Shown in pieces: positions 1-6,434 of a stretch of DNA of 15,056 nt. The notes below the pieces were generated by a model, which was not told the origin of the DNA, ran no database searches, and saw nothing but the letters and a program-made list of their open reading frames with translations. The DNA is from an uncultured Collinsella sp. GTDB lineage: Bacteria > Actinomycetota > Coriobacteriia > Coriobacteriales > Coriobacteriaceae. Each line of letters begins with the position of its first letter. Position 1 is the first letter of the stretch. A program made the translations under genes and the position numbers. Where the stretch lies: positions 1 to 15,056 of the forward strand of contig CAAEDE010000007.1 in the NCBI GenBank assembly GCA_900754525.1, given 5' to 3'.

Positions 1-1
1 G

Positions 2-49
2 AAGGCGAGGAAGAAGGGCGTGAAGGGAGCGAAGAGCGTTGCTGCCTAG
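2..49 (+). CDS. Possible 3' end of a gene entering from the left (15 codons)
   Basis: The first bases read as an open plus-strand frame, KARKKGVKGAKSVAA followed by TAG at 47-49. A lysine-rich tail like this is a common protein C-terminus, but 15 codons prove little. Its stop codon overlaps the stop of the truncated methyltransferase on the other strand, so the two meet tail to tail. If real, the junction that cut the methyltransferase lies within or next to this gene end. The alternative is a chance open frame. Confidence 0.2.
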   Translation, partial: KARKKGVKGAKSVAA

Positions 50-663
50 GCTAGCCCCTTGTCACACAAACTACCGAAGCCTCCAAAATTGTCACTCTTG
101 GAATACACAAGGATGTGCTCAGTGACGTTCGTAAAATCGACGGTGTTGTTGCTTCTCGTATAGCGCTTCTGCCAAATCACATCAGACTGGAAATTGGACG
201 CACCGAATATCTCATCACAGATGATTTTTAAATAAGCATACTCATTGTCGTCAATGCTAATAAAAATAGAGCCTGTCTCACTGAGAAGCTTCCTCAGAAG
301 CTGAAGTCGCGGATAGATCATGCACAGCCATTTATCGTGACGTGAATAGTCTTCACCTTCTTTACCAACAACTTTACCAAGCCATTTAGCAATTCTCTCA
401 TCTTTAGAGTTGTCGTTATAGACCCAGCCTTCGTTGCCGGTGTTGTACGGGGGATCAATATAGATACAATCCACCTTACCCTCGTATTCAGGCAATAAGG
501 CCTTCAACGCCTCCAGGTTATCCCCATGGATAATCATGTTTCCGCAATCAGATCCGCGGCTATCGAGCACACCCTTCTCGGGAAGGCACTCCAAGATGCG
601 ATAAGGAACATCACGATGATGGTTAATGACCTTATCCTTGCCCATCCAATTAAGCGTTGGCAT
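46..663 (-). pseudogene. Type III-style Mod adenine DNA methyltransferase, N-terminal fragment
   Basis: The 205 residues match the front of site-specific adenine methyltransferases of the type III Mod kind. They show the HGDNLEALKALLPEY stretch (residues 46-60), the catalytic DPPYNTG motif (70-76), and the GSIFISIDDNEY segment (131-142). Family members usually run several hundred residues and, in this beta-class order, carry the SAM-binding FxGxG motif near the C-terminus. That part is absent, so the fragment should be inactive. Similarity seems to stop around residues 195-200, and the tail SLCDKGLA looks like read-through into foreign sequence. The start is supported by GGAGG (672-676) eight bases upstream. 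No restriction (Res) gene is visible in the window. Confidence 0.85.
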
Positions 664-812
664 AGCGGAAACCTCCGGTCCAATAATTCACAAACGTAGT
701 TTCAATTGTACGCAAGAAAACGCCCAGTAATCCGAGACAAGCCAAGCGGTCTCTCCGAAACACCTGCCCACACGAGTATGTATGCTCACCTTCAGCAAGA
801 GAAAGGCGAGGC

Positions 813-1511
813 ATGGTCGGTAACGACAAAAAGTGGAAATCCCTATGGGACACGTCAGCAATGCTATTACTGCTCGGTGGGCCAGCCCTACTGTTTGCCG
901 CCTTTTGCATCTATGCTTTCACTCATGTCGTCAACCTGCAGATAGCCATAGCAGGCGCTCTCGCATTCCTCATCGGAATCCTTATGATGTGCTTCCCCGC
1001 ATACGAAGGAAAGGAATCCCTTTCGGGCTTAGCTGGCCTCGGCAAAAGCGCCGCTCATACGTTTTTGGTTCTTGTCCTAGCTGTCGGACTTATCGCCTGC
1101 ATGGCGCTTATGCTTATCAACGCACTAGGTAGCAACCCGTTGAACGCGCTTCTCTGGGCTGCAGCGGGGACCGCGCTGTACTTCATCGCGCGTCCCTTCA
1201 AATCCAAGCCGCCGACCCCCGAGGAAATCAGAGAATACAACGAAAAGCGCCGAAAGAAGCAAGCCGAACTCGAAGCTAAGGAACAAGAGCGGCGCATGGC
1301 TGCAATGAGGAAAAAGCTCAAGAAAGTGGGCAAGATGTGCCCCTACTGCGAATCTGAGAATGTCGTCCCTATAGGAACAACTCGCAAGCCATATTCCATC
1401 GGACGCGGACTCATCATTGGTGCGATAACACAAAGTACCGCCCTTGGCGCAGCCGGAGCTATCCGCAGCCCAGGCAAAGTCAAGATGGTCTGCAAGTCGT
1501 GCGGACAGTAA
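813..1511 (+). CDS. Four-helix membrane protein with coiled coil and C-terminal zinc ribbon
   Basis: A 232-residue protein I cannot assign to a named family. Hydrophobic segments at about 16-37, 43-62, 82-104 and 110-127 suggest four membrane helices. A charged, Lys/Glu-rich stretch (about 135-172) is probably a cytoplasmic coiled coil. The C-terminus has CPYC (176-179) and CKSC (227-230), a split zinc ribbon, with a glycine- and alanine-rich hydrophobic loop (GRGLIIGAITQ...) between the cysteine pairs. The start follows AAAGGCGAGG with short spacing. It is a single gene, divergent from the methyltransferase fragment, and no promoter is obvious. Its GC content looks lower than that of the central genes, as for its left neighbour, which suggests a shared origin different from the mob region. 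Function unknown. Confidence 0.8.
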   Translation: MVGNDKKWKSLWDTSAMLLLLGGPALLFAAFCIYAFTHVVNLQIAIAGALAFLIGILMMCFPAYEGKESLSGLAGLGKSAAHTFLVLVLAVGLIACMALMLINALGSNPLNALLWAAAGTALYFIARPFKSKPPTPEEIREYNEKRRKKQAELEAKEQERRMAAMRKKLKKVGKMCPYCESENVVPIGTTRKPYSIGRGLIIGAITQSTALGAAGAIRSPGKVKMVCKSCGQ

Positions 1512-1589
1512 TTTAAGATCAAGCCGCGATCGCACTAGCCCCATCCACCCCGCCCGGACACGCCCACGCAACCCCCACACCACGTTCGC

Positions 1590-1648
1590 TTTACAAACAA
1601 GAACACTCGTTCGATACTAGTACCAGCCAAACAGCGAACAAGCGTACG
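1590..1648 (+). promoter_or_regulatory. SOS-type promoter: LexA box overlapping the core promoter, second box downstream
   Basis: TTTACA (1590-1595) and GATACT (1613-1618) are 17 bases apart, a good sigma-70-type promoter. AGAACACTCGTTCG (1600-1613) sits exactly between them and contains the intact GAAC-N4-GTTC core of the Gram-positive/actinobacterial LexA box (CGAAC-N4-GTTCG). A second near-match, CGAACAAGCGTACG (1635-1648), has one mismatch and lies just past the expected start of transcription, 35 bases from the first. LexA bound here would block the promoter until DNA damage. The boxes are seen; the regulator is inferred and no lexA gene is in the window. Confidence 0.8.
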
Positions 1649-1662
1649 AAAGGGGCGGCAGC

Positions 1663-1977
1663 GTGATCATGAAAAAGCACTCGCTCGCGGGTACCTGCGG
1701 CATCCCGCGCGAGCCGGAGCGAATCTACATCCAGGTCGATACCATCGCCGACGATAGCCCCACGACAGGACCCGCCGACCCGCAATATATCCACTGGGCG
1801 GATGGCCGCTGCTGGAAGGCCGAATCCATCTACTGCCGCCAGGAGTTCGGTCGCATGATCTTCGGCAACCTGTGCGTGCGCTACGACATCTGCATCGCGC
1901 GCCAGCGCCGAACCCTGTGGTGGGAGAACGGCCGCTGGTTTGTCAGGCGCGGCTCCGGAATCGCGGTGACCGCCTAG
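1663..1977 (+). CDS. Small SOS-controlled protein, first of a related pair
   Basis: A 104-residue protein starting at GTG, seven bases after AAAGGGG (1649-1655). An in-frame ATG at 1669 is less well spaced. The body has the pattern ERIYIQVDT ... IHWADGRCW ... RRTLWWENGRWFV, ending in a basic tail. From memory, short proteins of this type ('W-DGR' near the middle, an aromatic 'RWFV' end) occur in tandem next to Y-family polymerase (DinB/UmuC) genes in Firmicutes and Actinobacteria. That family link is recall, not a search result, and no polymerase gene lies next to them here. The stop codon overlaps the GTG of the next gene, so the two should be co-translated. Regulation by LexA is likely from the upstream boxes. 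Biochemical role unknown. Confidence 0.8.
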   Translation: MIMKKHSLAGTCGIPREPERIYIQVDTIADDSPTTGPADPQYIHWADGRCWKAESIYCRQEFGRMIFGNLCVRYDICIARQRRTLWWENGRWFVRRGSGIAVTA

Positions 1978-2345
1978 TGGCAACCGACATCCCCGCCAAC
2001 AAGACCATTCGCTGCCGCGGAACCAAGCCCGGCCGACGCGTGCACAAGCAGTACGTGGACGTGTTCGCACGCACCAACGCCGATGGCTCCATCGTTCCTA
2101 TTCGCGTGTGCTGGCCCGACGGACGCTGCTTCACCATCGACGAGATTGTGAAGACCATCCCCTACGGCCCCATCATCAATGATGCGCAGACTGCAACCTA
2201 CACCTGCCGCTTCGCCCGCTGGAAGACCGATATCTACCTCGAGCACTATCACAGGGAGGACCCCGTTCACGGCGCCGAGGACCACCTGCGCTGGTGGGTC
2301 TGGGCATTCGATAACACACTCTCGAAAAACGAGGTCCGTTCATAG
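1977..2345 (+). CDS. Small SOS-operon protein, second of a related pair
   Basis: A 122-residue protein. I place the start at the GTG at 1977, which shares its G with the TAG stop of the previous gene (TAGTG). Longer forms beginning upstream would read through the neighbour's coding frame. It appears paralogous to its neighbour: KQYVDVFARTNADG aligns with ERIYIQVDTIAD, VCWPDGRCFTIDEI aligns with IHWADGRCWKAESI, and both end in a tryptophan-rich strand (RWWVWAF versus GRWFV). A basic N-terminal extension (NKTIRCRGTKPGRRVHK) is extra. It is the last gene of the SOS-controlled unit. No polymerase or nuclease gene follows, and the sequence after 2345 looks unrelated, so the unit may have lost a downstream partner. 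Function unknown. Confidence 0.75.
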   Translation: MATDIPANKTIRCRGTKPGRRVHKQYVDVFARTNADGSIVPIRVCWPDGRCFTIDEIVKTIPYGPIINDAQTATYTCRFARWKTDIYLEHYHREDPVHGAEDHLRWWVWAFDNTLSKNEVRS

Positions 2346-2416
2346 AGTAACGGATCCTCTCCTCCTGTTTTTGTCGGCACCGACCGATCTGCCGGACATC
2401 GAGTCCAGCTGAGCAA

Positions 2417-2614
2417 TCATCGGGCGCAGCGCTGGCCTTCCTCGATGGACTCCAGGTCGCGGACTAGCCTTCGAAGAGTCATCCCATAATGTGCAATAAC
2501 AGGATCTTCGGACCCCGACCGGTCCGTGCACCCAGCCAACATGCATTCCGTGAGGCACTTGATCTCGTAAACGATATCCTCAAGCTCCAACAGACATCCC
2601 CTTTCAACATCCAT
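2417..2614 (-). CDS. Small acidic/helical hypothetical protein
   Basis: A 65-residue protein, MDVERGCLLELEDIVYEI onward, ending EEGQRCAR. A longer open frame reaches 2830, but its N-terminal part is low-complexity and basic and runs through the inverted repeats upstream. The ATG at 2614 has GGGAG seven bases before it. The sequence has helical heptad-like stretches (LELEDIVYEIKCLTECM and MTLRRLVRDLESIEE) and four cysteines. Small helical proteins like this are frequent cargo on mobile elements. It is convergent with the SOS pair and divergent from the DUF2958 operon. No motif points to a function; it is plausible but not certain to be a gene. Confidence 0.5.
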   Translation of the reverse strand: MDVERGCLLELEDIVYEIKCLTECMLAGCTDRSGSEDPVIAHYGMTLRRLVRDLESIEEGQRCAR

Positions 2615-2669
2615 CGCCTGGCTCCCGATGATACCCGAGGAAGTCGTCGTCCCGGCATCCGCCGCGAAT

Positions 2670-2689
2670 CGGTCACATCCTCGTGACCG
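2670..2689. repeat. Short perfect inverted repeat in the 2615-2907 intergenic region
   Basis: CGGTCAC (2670-2676) pairs with GTGACCG (2683-2689) around a six-base loop. It lies between the divergent gene ending at 2614 and the DUF2958 operon, so it could be an operator, or a hairpin early in a leader RNA. No T-run follows. Confidence 0.4.
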
Positions 2690-2808
2690 GGTTGCACCTC
2701 CGCTGCACGGCATCAAGGGGGCCCACGGAATCGCCCACAATTCTCCTCTTCGATACGAATGGCGGGGATTGCCGTGGACCTCCCTTGACCCCGCTCCGCT
2801 CCGGTGCG

Positions 2809-2859
2809 GCTTCTGCAGGAGCAGAAGCAAGCGCCGCCGACGCAGCGCTTCGCTTCTGC
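2809..2859 (+). promoter_or_regulatory. Two mutually exclusive hairpins upstream of the DUF2958 operon
   Basis: GCTTCTGC (2809-2816) can pair perfectly with GCAGAAGC (2821-2828) around a four-base loop. The same 2821-2828 strand, extended to 2834, can instead pair with 2845-2859: 14 base pairs with one bulged C at 2851. The two structures cannot form together. The arrangement resembles an attenuator or leader switch some 50-100 bases ahead of the operon start. There is no U-run, so a classical terminator is not seen. Role inferred from geometry only; it could also be a DNA-level protein-binding repeat. Confidence 0.4.
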
Positions 2860-2907
2860 GCGCAGGGGCAAGAGTCTAAGGGCCACGTGCCTGGAACGGA
2901 GGAAGAC

Positions 2908-3210
2908 ATGCAGCAACTGATGACCGAGGAAATCGCCAAAACGGTACCGAGGCTCTACGAGCAGGACGGGGCGAACGACCCCATCGTCCACGTCCACTAC
3001 TTCTCGTGCGTGAACGGATGGGACTGGTACCTCACCGAGTTCGACCCGAGGACCGGCGAGGCGTTCGGCCTCGTGCGCGGCTTCGAGACCGAGTGGGGCT
3101 ACTTCAGCGTCCGTGAGATGGAGAGGGTGAACCATGAGAAGGGGTTCGGCGTCGTCGAGCGCGACGAGCACTTCGAGCCCGCGCCCGCCAGTAGGTTCGG
3201 GGGGAGGTAG
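2908..3210 (+). CDS. DUF2958 family protein
   Basis: A 100-residue protein that clearly matches the DUF2958 pattern: VPRLYEQDGANDPIVHV, then GWDWYLTEFDP, AFGLVRGFETEWGYFS, and the ending VERDEHFEPAP. Its size is normal for the family. The start is the ATG at 2908, with GGAGG (2898-2902) five bases upstream; the frame is open further up but would translate the hairpin leader. DUF2958 proteins are small single-domain proteins widespread on plasmids and integrative elements, often near antirestriction or mobilization genes, with no established biochemical role that I know of. The next gene starts four bases after its stop, so both are one operon. Confidence 0.9.
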   Translation: MQQLMTEEIAKTVPRLYEQDGANDPIVHVHYFSCVNGWDWYLTEFDPRTGEAFGLVRGFETEWGYFSVREMERVNHEKGFGVVERDEHFEPAPASRFGGR

Positions 3211-3214
3211 CCTC

Positions 3215-3805
3215 ATGGTCACGGTCGATTTCGAATTCATGGGCGAGGCGGTCCGCCTCGCCCTCGTGGCCGAGGAGTACGTGGGCGGCGGCCTGGCCGT
3301 CCTCCTGCTCGATGCCACCGACCCGCAGTCCGAGGTCTACATGTCCGAGTGGGGCGTCCTCACGGTGAACGTCCCCGGCGCGACCGGTCCGGGCCGCATC
3401 GCCATCGCGGCCGACATACCGGACGCGCTCGTCGATGCCCTCGTCGCGGCCGGGGTCATCGAGTCCGACGGCCGCCCCGCCGCGTCGGGTATGGCGCGGT
3501 ACCGCGCCGCCGCGGTCAGCGGGTTGGCCATGGACAAGATGGGGAACCAACTCGATACCCTCGAAGAGGCGCTGGGCTCGACCGTTGTCGTCGAGTACGA
3601 GTCCGGCGGCGAGGGCGGGGCGTTCGAGGTCGGGACCGCGCCGGCGGGGTCGGTCGAAATCGACCGTCTCGTCGCCGAAGCGAGGTCTGAGGCCAACGGA
3701 CTCGCATACGGCGGCGGATGGGCCGCGGTACGCATCGGCTTCGGAGGCATCGAGAGCATCGACTGCGAAACTGGAAGAACGGTCTACATAGCGGGAACGG
3801 AATAG
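3215..3805 (+). CDS. DUF4313-like protein with extra C-terminal domain
   Basis: A 196-residue protein. The start is the ATG at 3215, preceded by GGGGAGG (3201-3207) inside the end of the DUF2958 gene. The first half (VTVDFEFMGEAVRLALVAEEY ... GVLTVNVPG ... DIPDALVDALVAAGVI) fits the DUF4313 pattern: a short beta-rich domain with a conserved 'LTVNLP'-type strand followed by a helix ending in 'GL/GVI'. The second half (about 110-196), including GSTVVVEYESGGEGGAF and WAAVRIGFGGIESIDCETG, is not part of that domain as I remember it and I do not recognise it. DUF4313 genes are typical passengers of conjugative elements in gut bacteria. Pairing with DUF2958 four bases apart suggests a joint role, still unknown. 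Confidence 0.72.
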   Translation: MVTVDFEFMGEAVRLALVAEEYVGGGLAVLLLDATDPQSEVYMSEWGVLTVNVPGATGPGRIAIAADIPDALVDALVAAGVIESDGRPAASGMARYRAAAVSGLAMDKMGNQLDTLEEALGSTVVVEYESGGEGGAFEVGTAPAGSVEIDRLVAEARSEANGLAYGGGWAAVRIGFGGIESIDCETGRTVYIAGTE

Positions 3806-3822
3806 GGCTGGCTCGAGAGGCG

Positions 3823-3852
3823 GCCGGGTGTGTCGGGAATGGCACACCCGGC
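3823..3852 (+). terminator. Terminator-like hairpin after the DUF2958-DUF4313 operon
   Basis: GCCGGGTGTG (3823-3832) pairs with CACACCCGGC (3843-3852) over ten bases with a ten-base loop, 17 bases after the stop codon. No clear T-run follows, so it may protect the 3' end or stop transcription inefficiently. Confidence 0.5.
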
Positions 3853-3863
3853 TGAGATGTTTA

Positions 3864-3921
3864 CCGGGGATGGACCCCGCCATCCCCGGGCCCCTGCGCG
3901 CCAAAGGGGCTAACCCCTTTG
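3864..3921. repeat. Two-hairpin repeat module, copy 1
   Basis: CCGGGGATGG (3864-3873) pairs with CCATCCCCGG (3880-3889). A constant linker CCCCTGCGCGC follows, then CAAAGGGG (3902-3909) pairing with CCCCTTTG (3914-3921). The same layout and linker recur at 7747-7804. It sits between convergent genes and may act as a two-way terminator or processing signal. The second copy has a different but still paired stem, which argues that the structure is selected. Confidence 0.75.
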
Positions 3922-3951
3922 AAATCCCGCGGTCCTTTTCAGGGCTCGCGC

Positions 3952-6282
3952 CTAGCGCGTGATGAGGCCCCTTTCCCGAGCACTCTCCTCGATGAGAGAC
4001 ATGAGATCTCTCGCCAATGGATTCTTACTCGGATCGTACTTCACATCAGTCAAGACACCGTCGCCTATCACCGACAATGCCCTCTTCTCGTCAATGCCTC
4101 TTTCCTCGAGATAGGGTCCGCCGTATCCTTGGGGGAAAGGTTCCGTCTCGAGGCCATATCGACACACCACGGCTACGACTCTATCGGATTCCATCCTCTC
4201 GAACTTGCTCAGCGACAGGTCGACAGCCCTTTTCAAAGCCTGCTTGTCAGATGCCGGTTTCTCCTCAAAGCACCGGCACACCGCCCAACCCGTCACCTCG
4301 CCCCAGTCCGCAGCAGCCCTTCTCCAGTTCGAGCTCGATGCATTGGAGTATCTGACCCTGCATTTATCTGAACAGAATTTCGCATCCTGACGAGGCTTTC
4401 TCGTGCCACTTTTCGGGCCGCGCTTGAACTTGAATTCCCTACCGCAGCACTTGCACTTCCGCCATTGTTCCGGCGCTTGAAGAGTCCTTAACGCCTGGAG
4501 CGAAATCGCCGCATCGAGGGATCCACCCGGATCATCAGGCCCGATATCCTCTATCAACGCGACGGGGACCCCAGAGTGCACCGTGCGCGCATATTGGCGC
4601 TGGAGTATCTCGGCAGTCAGGCCCGGACCCGTGTAGAGGCCACCCAGACGCATCGAGCCGTTGAGGGAGGCAGATCTCGACAGGTATGCCATGGCCCCGT
4701 TAATGCAGCGGGCTTCATCGGCGATATCAAAATCCGATTCCGCGGACCCAGAAGAGGCCCTTAGGCAGGCTGCGATATCGAGACTTCCCCGTTCCGCCGC
4801 GTCGATGTCGCTAGCGATGTTTTTGCCCCCTGCCCCAGCGAACACGGATCCCCTTCCCCGCTGGTAGTCCCGCACGACGCCGGCAGCCTGACCGATAAGG
4901 CCCAACGATAGGCTCGCCTCGGCAAGCGACTCGAGGCCGCCGTAATCAAACGCGCACGAGCGCCTGTTCCTGATCTCCAGGGCGACGAGGCGGCAGTACT
5001 CCGACATGACACAAGCCAGGAAAGGCGTTCCATCGATCTCGGACGGGGCGCGATCGAGCGGCTCGAGTTCCGTCGTCCAGGGAGCGCCCCGAAAAGCAGA
5101 GAACGGACGAGCGTCGCCGAGCTGCTCGCCCGCACACCTTGACAAGGTTGAGTCCAACGCGCTCCTGAACAGGCCCTCAAGAGCCCTCTCTTCTATATCG
5201 GGCGAATCCTCTAGGCATGCCATCAGAGCGGCCCGGGGGCGACCGGGATCCCTCCTCCGATCGATTTGCTCGCGTCGCCTATCGAGGCGCTCCGAATGGA
5301 AGCGTGCCTTCGAGCTGAAGAAGGGAAGGAACGGCAGCCCATAGGTCGAAGCCAATTCCGAGATTTCATCGCTGCCCATCGGTGCCTCGCGGTCGAGAAG
5401 CTCGCGGAAGGCGAGTTCCTCCGGGAGCCTGCACCCGCGCCCGCCGGACCAATCGAAGCCGTCCAGATAGCAGATTGCGGTGTGGAAACCGTCCGCGGCA
5501 AGAATTGAGTCCGTGAACTCGGAATCCCCCTTGACTTGATCGAGCCGCAGGAGCGCCCTGGCCGGAGCATCCCCCGGCCCCAAGCAGTCGACCGCGTCGG
5601 CTAGCGCCGCATCTAACCGATCCTCATGGTCCCCCCGACCATGCCGCGCTCCGTATCCGGCTGCCGACCAGAACCCATCGACCGATCGCGGCGCGCCGGC
5701 CGAGCCTGAGGACGGGAAAGCGATCTCCCACGATGCGTCTCCGACTGCATGGAGGTCGTGCGGGGAGAAGGAGTATTCCCATGCGCCCTCGGGACGTTTG
5801 AAGGCGGACCGCCTGACGGTCCTGTTGCCCTTTACGGAGGCGATCGCCCTTGTGAAAAGCCGCAGGGCCGCATCGTCGTCGGAGTCCTCGACCTCCACGG
5901 TTATCCGGAAGGGGTCGCGTTCGGCAGACCTCGAATTCGACCGTCGCTCGATCTTGCAGGCATACTCCCCTCCCCTCCTCCCTATGGACCTGTTGGCACT
6001 CTCGACGACCGTCGACTCGCAGGGATCCTCGACAAGCGCAATGCAGCGTCCCCCGTCGTTCCAGCGGTATCGCCGCCAGCACTCATCGACTGATAAGGCC
6101 CTGTACCCGTGGCACACAGCCGAATCGGCGACGTAAATTCTGCCGAAAAGCATGTAACTTTCCAGAGCACCGCCAACGACCCGGTCGAGGCTTGAAGGAA
6201 GGGGCAGGTCGACCGGGGCAAGTCTGCACGTTCTCCAAGGTTCAACGCTTGGAAAGAATCGCAGGCCCGGACTGAACTCCAT
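3952..6282 (-). CDS. Large zinc-finger protein of unknown function (776 aa)
   Basis: A 776-residue, GC-rich, acidic/arginine-rich protein with no enzyme motif I can name. The only recognisable domain is a treble-clef-like zinc finger near the C-terminus: C610-x2-C613 in CKCCGREFKFKRG and C637-x3-C641 in KFCSDKCRVRYSN. Fingers with the 'FCSDKCR-R' ending are common in CGNR-type and similar bacterial proteins and suggest nucleic-acid binding. The long upstream part has scattered features (RSIGRRGGEYACKIERR near 100; YGLPFLPFFSSKARFHSERL near 315-335) but no Walker box, nuclease, protease or helicase signature. No membrane helix is seen. The start ATG at 6282 follows AGAGGTGAG. It is a one-gene unit read against its neighbours, controlled from the palindrome at 6300-6330. 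It could be a cargo (defence or regulatory) gene; that is conjecture. Confidence 0.85.
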   Translation of the reverse strand: MEFSPGLRFFPSVEPWRTCRLAPVDLPLPSSLDRVVGGALESYMLFGRIYVADSAVCHGYRALSVDECWRRYRWNDGGRCIALVEDPCESTVVESANRSIGRRGGEYACKIERRSNSRSAERDPFRITVEVEDSDDDAALRLFTRAIASVKGNRTVRRSAFKRPEGAWEYSFSPHDLHAVGDASWEIAFPSSGSAGAPRSVDGFWSAAGYGARHGRGDHEDRLDAALADAVDCLGPGDAPARALLRLDQVKGDSEFTDSILAADGFHTAICYLDGFDWSGGRGCRLPEELAFRELLDREAPMGSDEISELASTYGLPFLPFFSSKARFHSERLDRRREQIDRRRDPGRPRAALMACLEDSPDIEERALEGLFRSALDSTLSRCAGEQLGDARPFSAFRGAPWTTELEPLDRAPSEIDGTPFLACVMSEYCRLVALEIRNRRSCAFDYGGLESLAEASLSLGLIGQAAGVVRDYQRGRGSVFAGAGGKNIASDIDAAERGSLDIAACLRASSGSAESDFDIADEARCINGAMAYLSRSASLNGSMRLGGLYTGPGLTAEILQRQYARTVHSGVPVALIEDIGPDDPGGSLDAAISLQALRTLQAPEQWRKCKCCGREFKFKRGPKSGTRKPRQDAKFCSDKCRVRYSNASSSNWRRAAADWGEVTGWAVCRCFEEKPASDKQALKRAVDLSLSKFERMESDRVVAVVCRYGLETEPFPQGYGGPYLEERGIDEKRALSVIGDGVLTDVKYDPSKNPLARDLMSLIEESARERGLITR

Positions 6283-6299
6283 ATGTGGCTCACCTCTAG

Positions 6300-6330
6300 T
6301 AATGCAGTTAACTTTACGCTAACTGCATTA
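6300..6330. promoter_or_regulatory. Operator palindrome between divergent genes
   Basis: TAATGCAGTTA (6300-6310) and TAACTGCATTA (6320-6330) are perfect 11-base inverted arms around a nine-base spacer. It is an AT-rich island in GC-rich surroundings, 18 bases upstream of the 776-aa gene's start codon and about 105 bases upstream of the divergent 142-aa gene. Position and symmetry fit a dimeric repressor site controlling one or both directions. Promoter hexamers are not clear enough to assign. A dimeric HTH protein such as one of the two in this window could bind it, but nothing shows that. Confidence 0.7.
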
Positions 6331-6378
6331 TCTCATACACGATTGGTAAGAAGCGGAACTCAGGCAGTATGGAGGCGT

Positions 6379-6397
6379 CGGAAGGAGAGGCCTTCCG
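6379..6397 (+). repeat. Small hairpin in the leader of the 6435 gene
   Basis: CGGAAGG (6379-6385) pairs with CCTTCCG (6391-6397) around a five-base loop, in the untranslated leader before the ribosome binding site of the next gene. A shorter GCCGG/CCGGC stem follows at about 6404-6419. They may influence translation or stability. Confidence 0.35.
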
Positions 6398-6434
6398 CCT
6401 AGCGCCGGACGATACCGGCAGAAAGGAGTCCACG

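Noticed and set aside
2615..2830. N-terminal extension of the 65-aa minus-strand protein to 137 aa
   Set aside because: The added residues translate hairpin DNA and look like noise; the internal ATG at 2614 has its own ribosome binding site.
3104..3904. A 266-aa minus-strand open frame over the DUF2958/DUF4313 genes
   Set aside because: The plus strand has recognised families with good start sites; the minus frame is Arg/Gly/Asp-rich noise.
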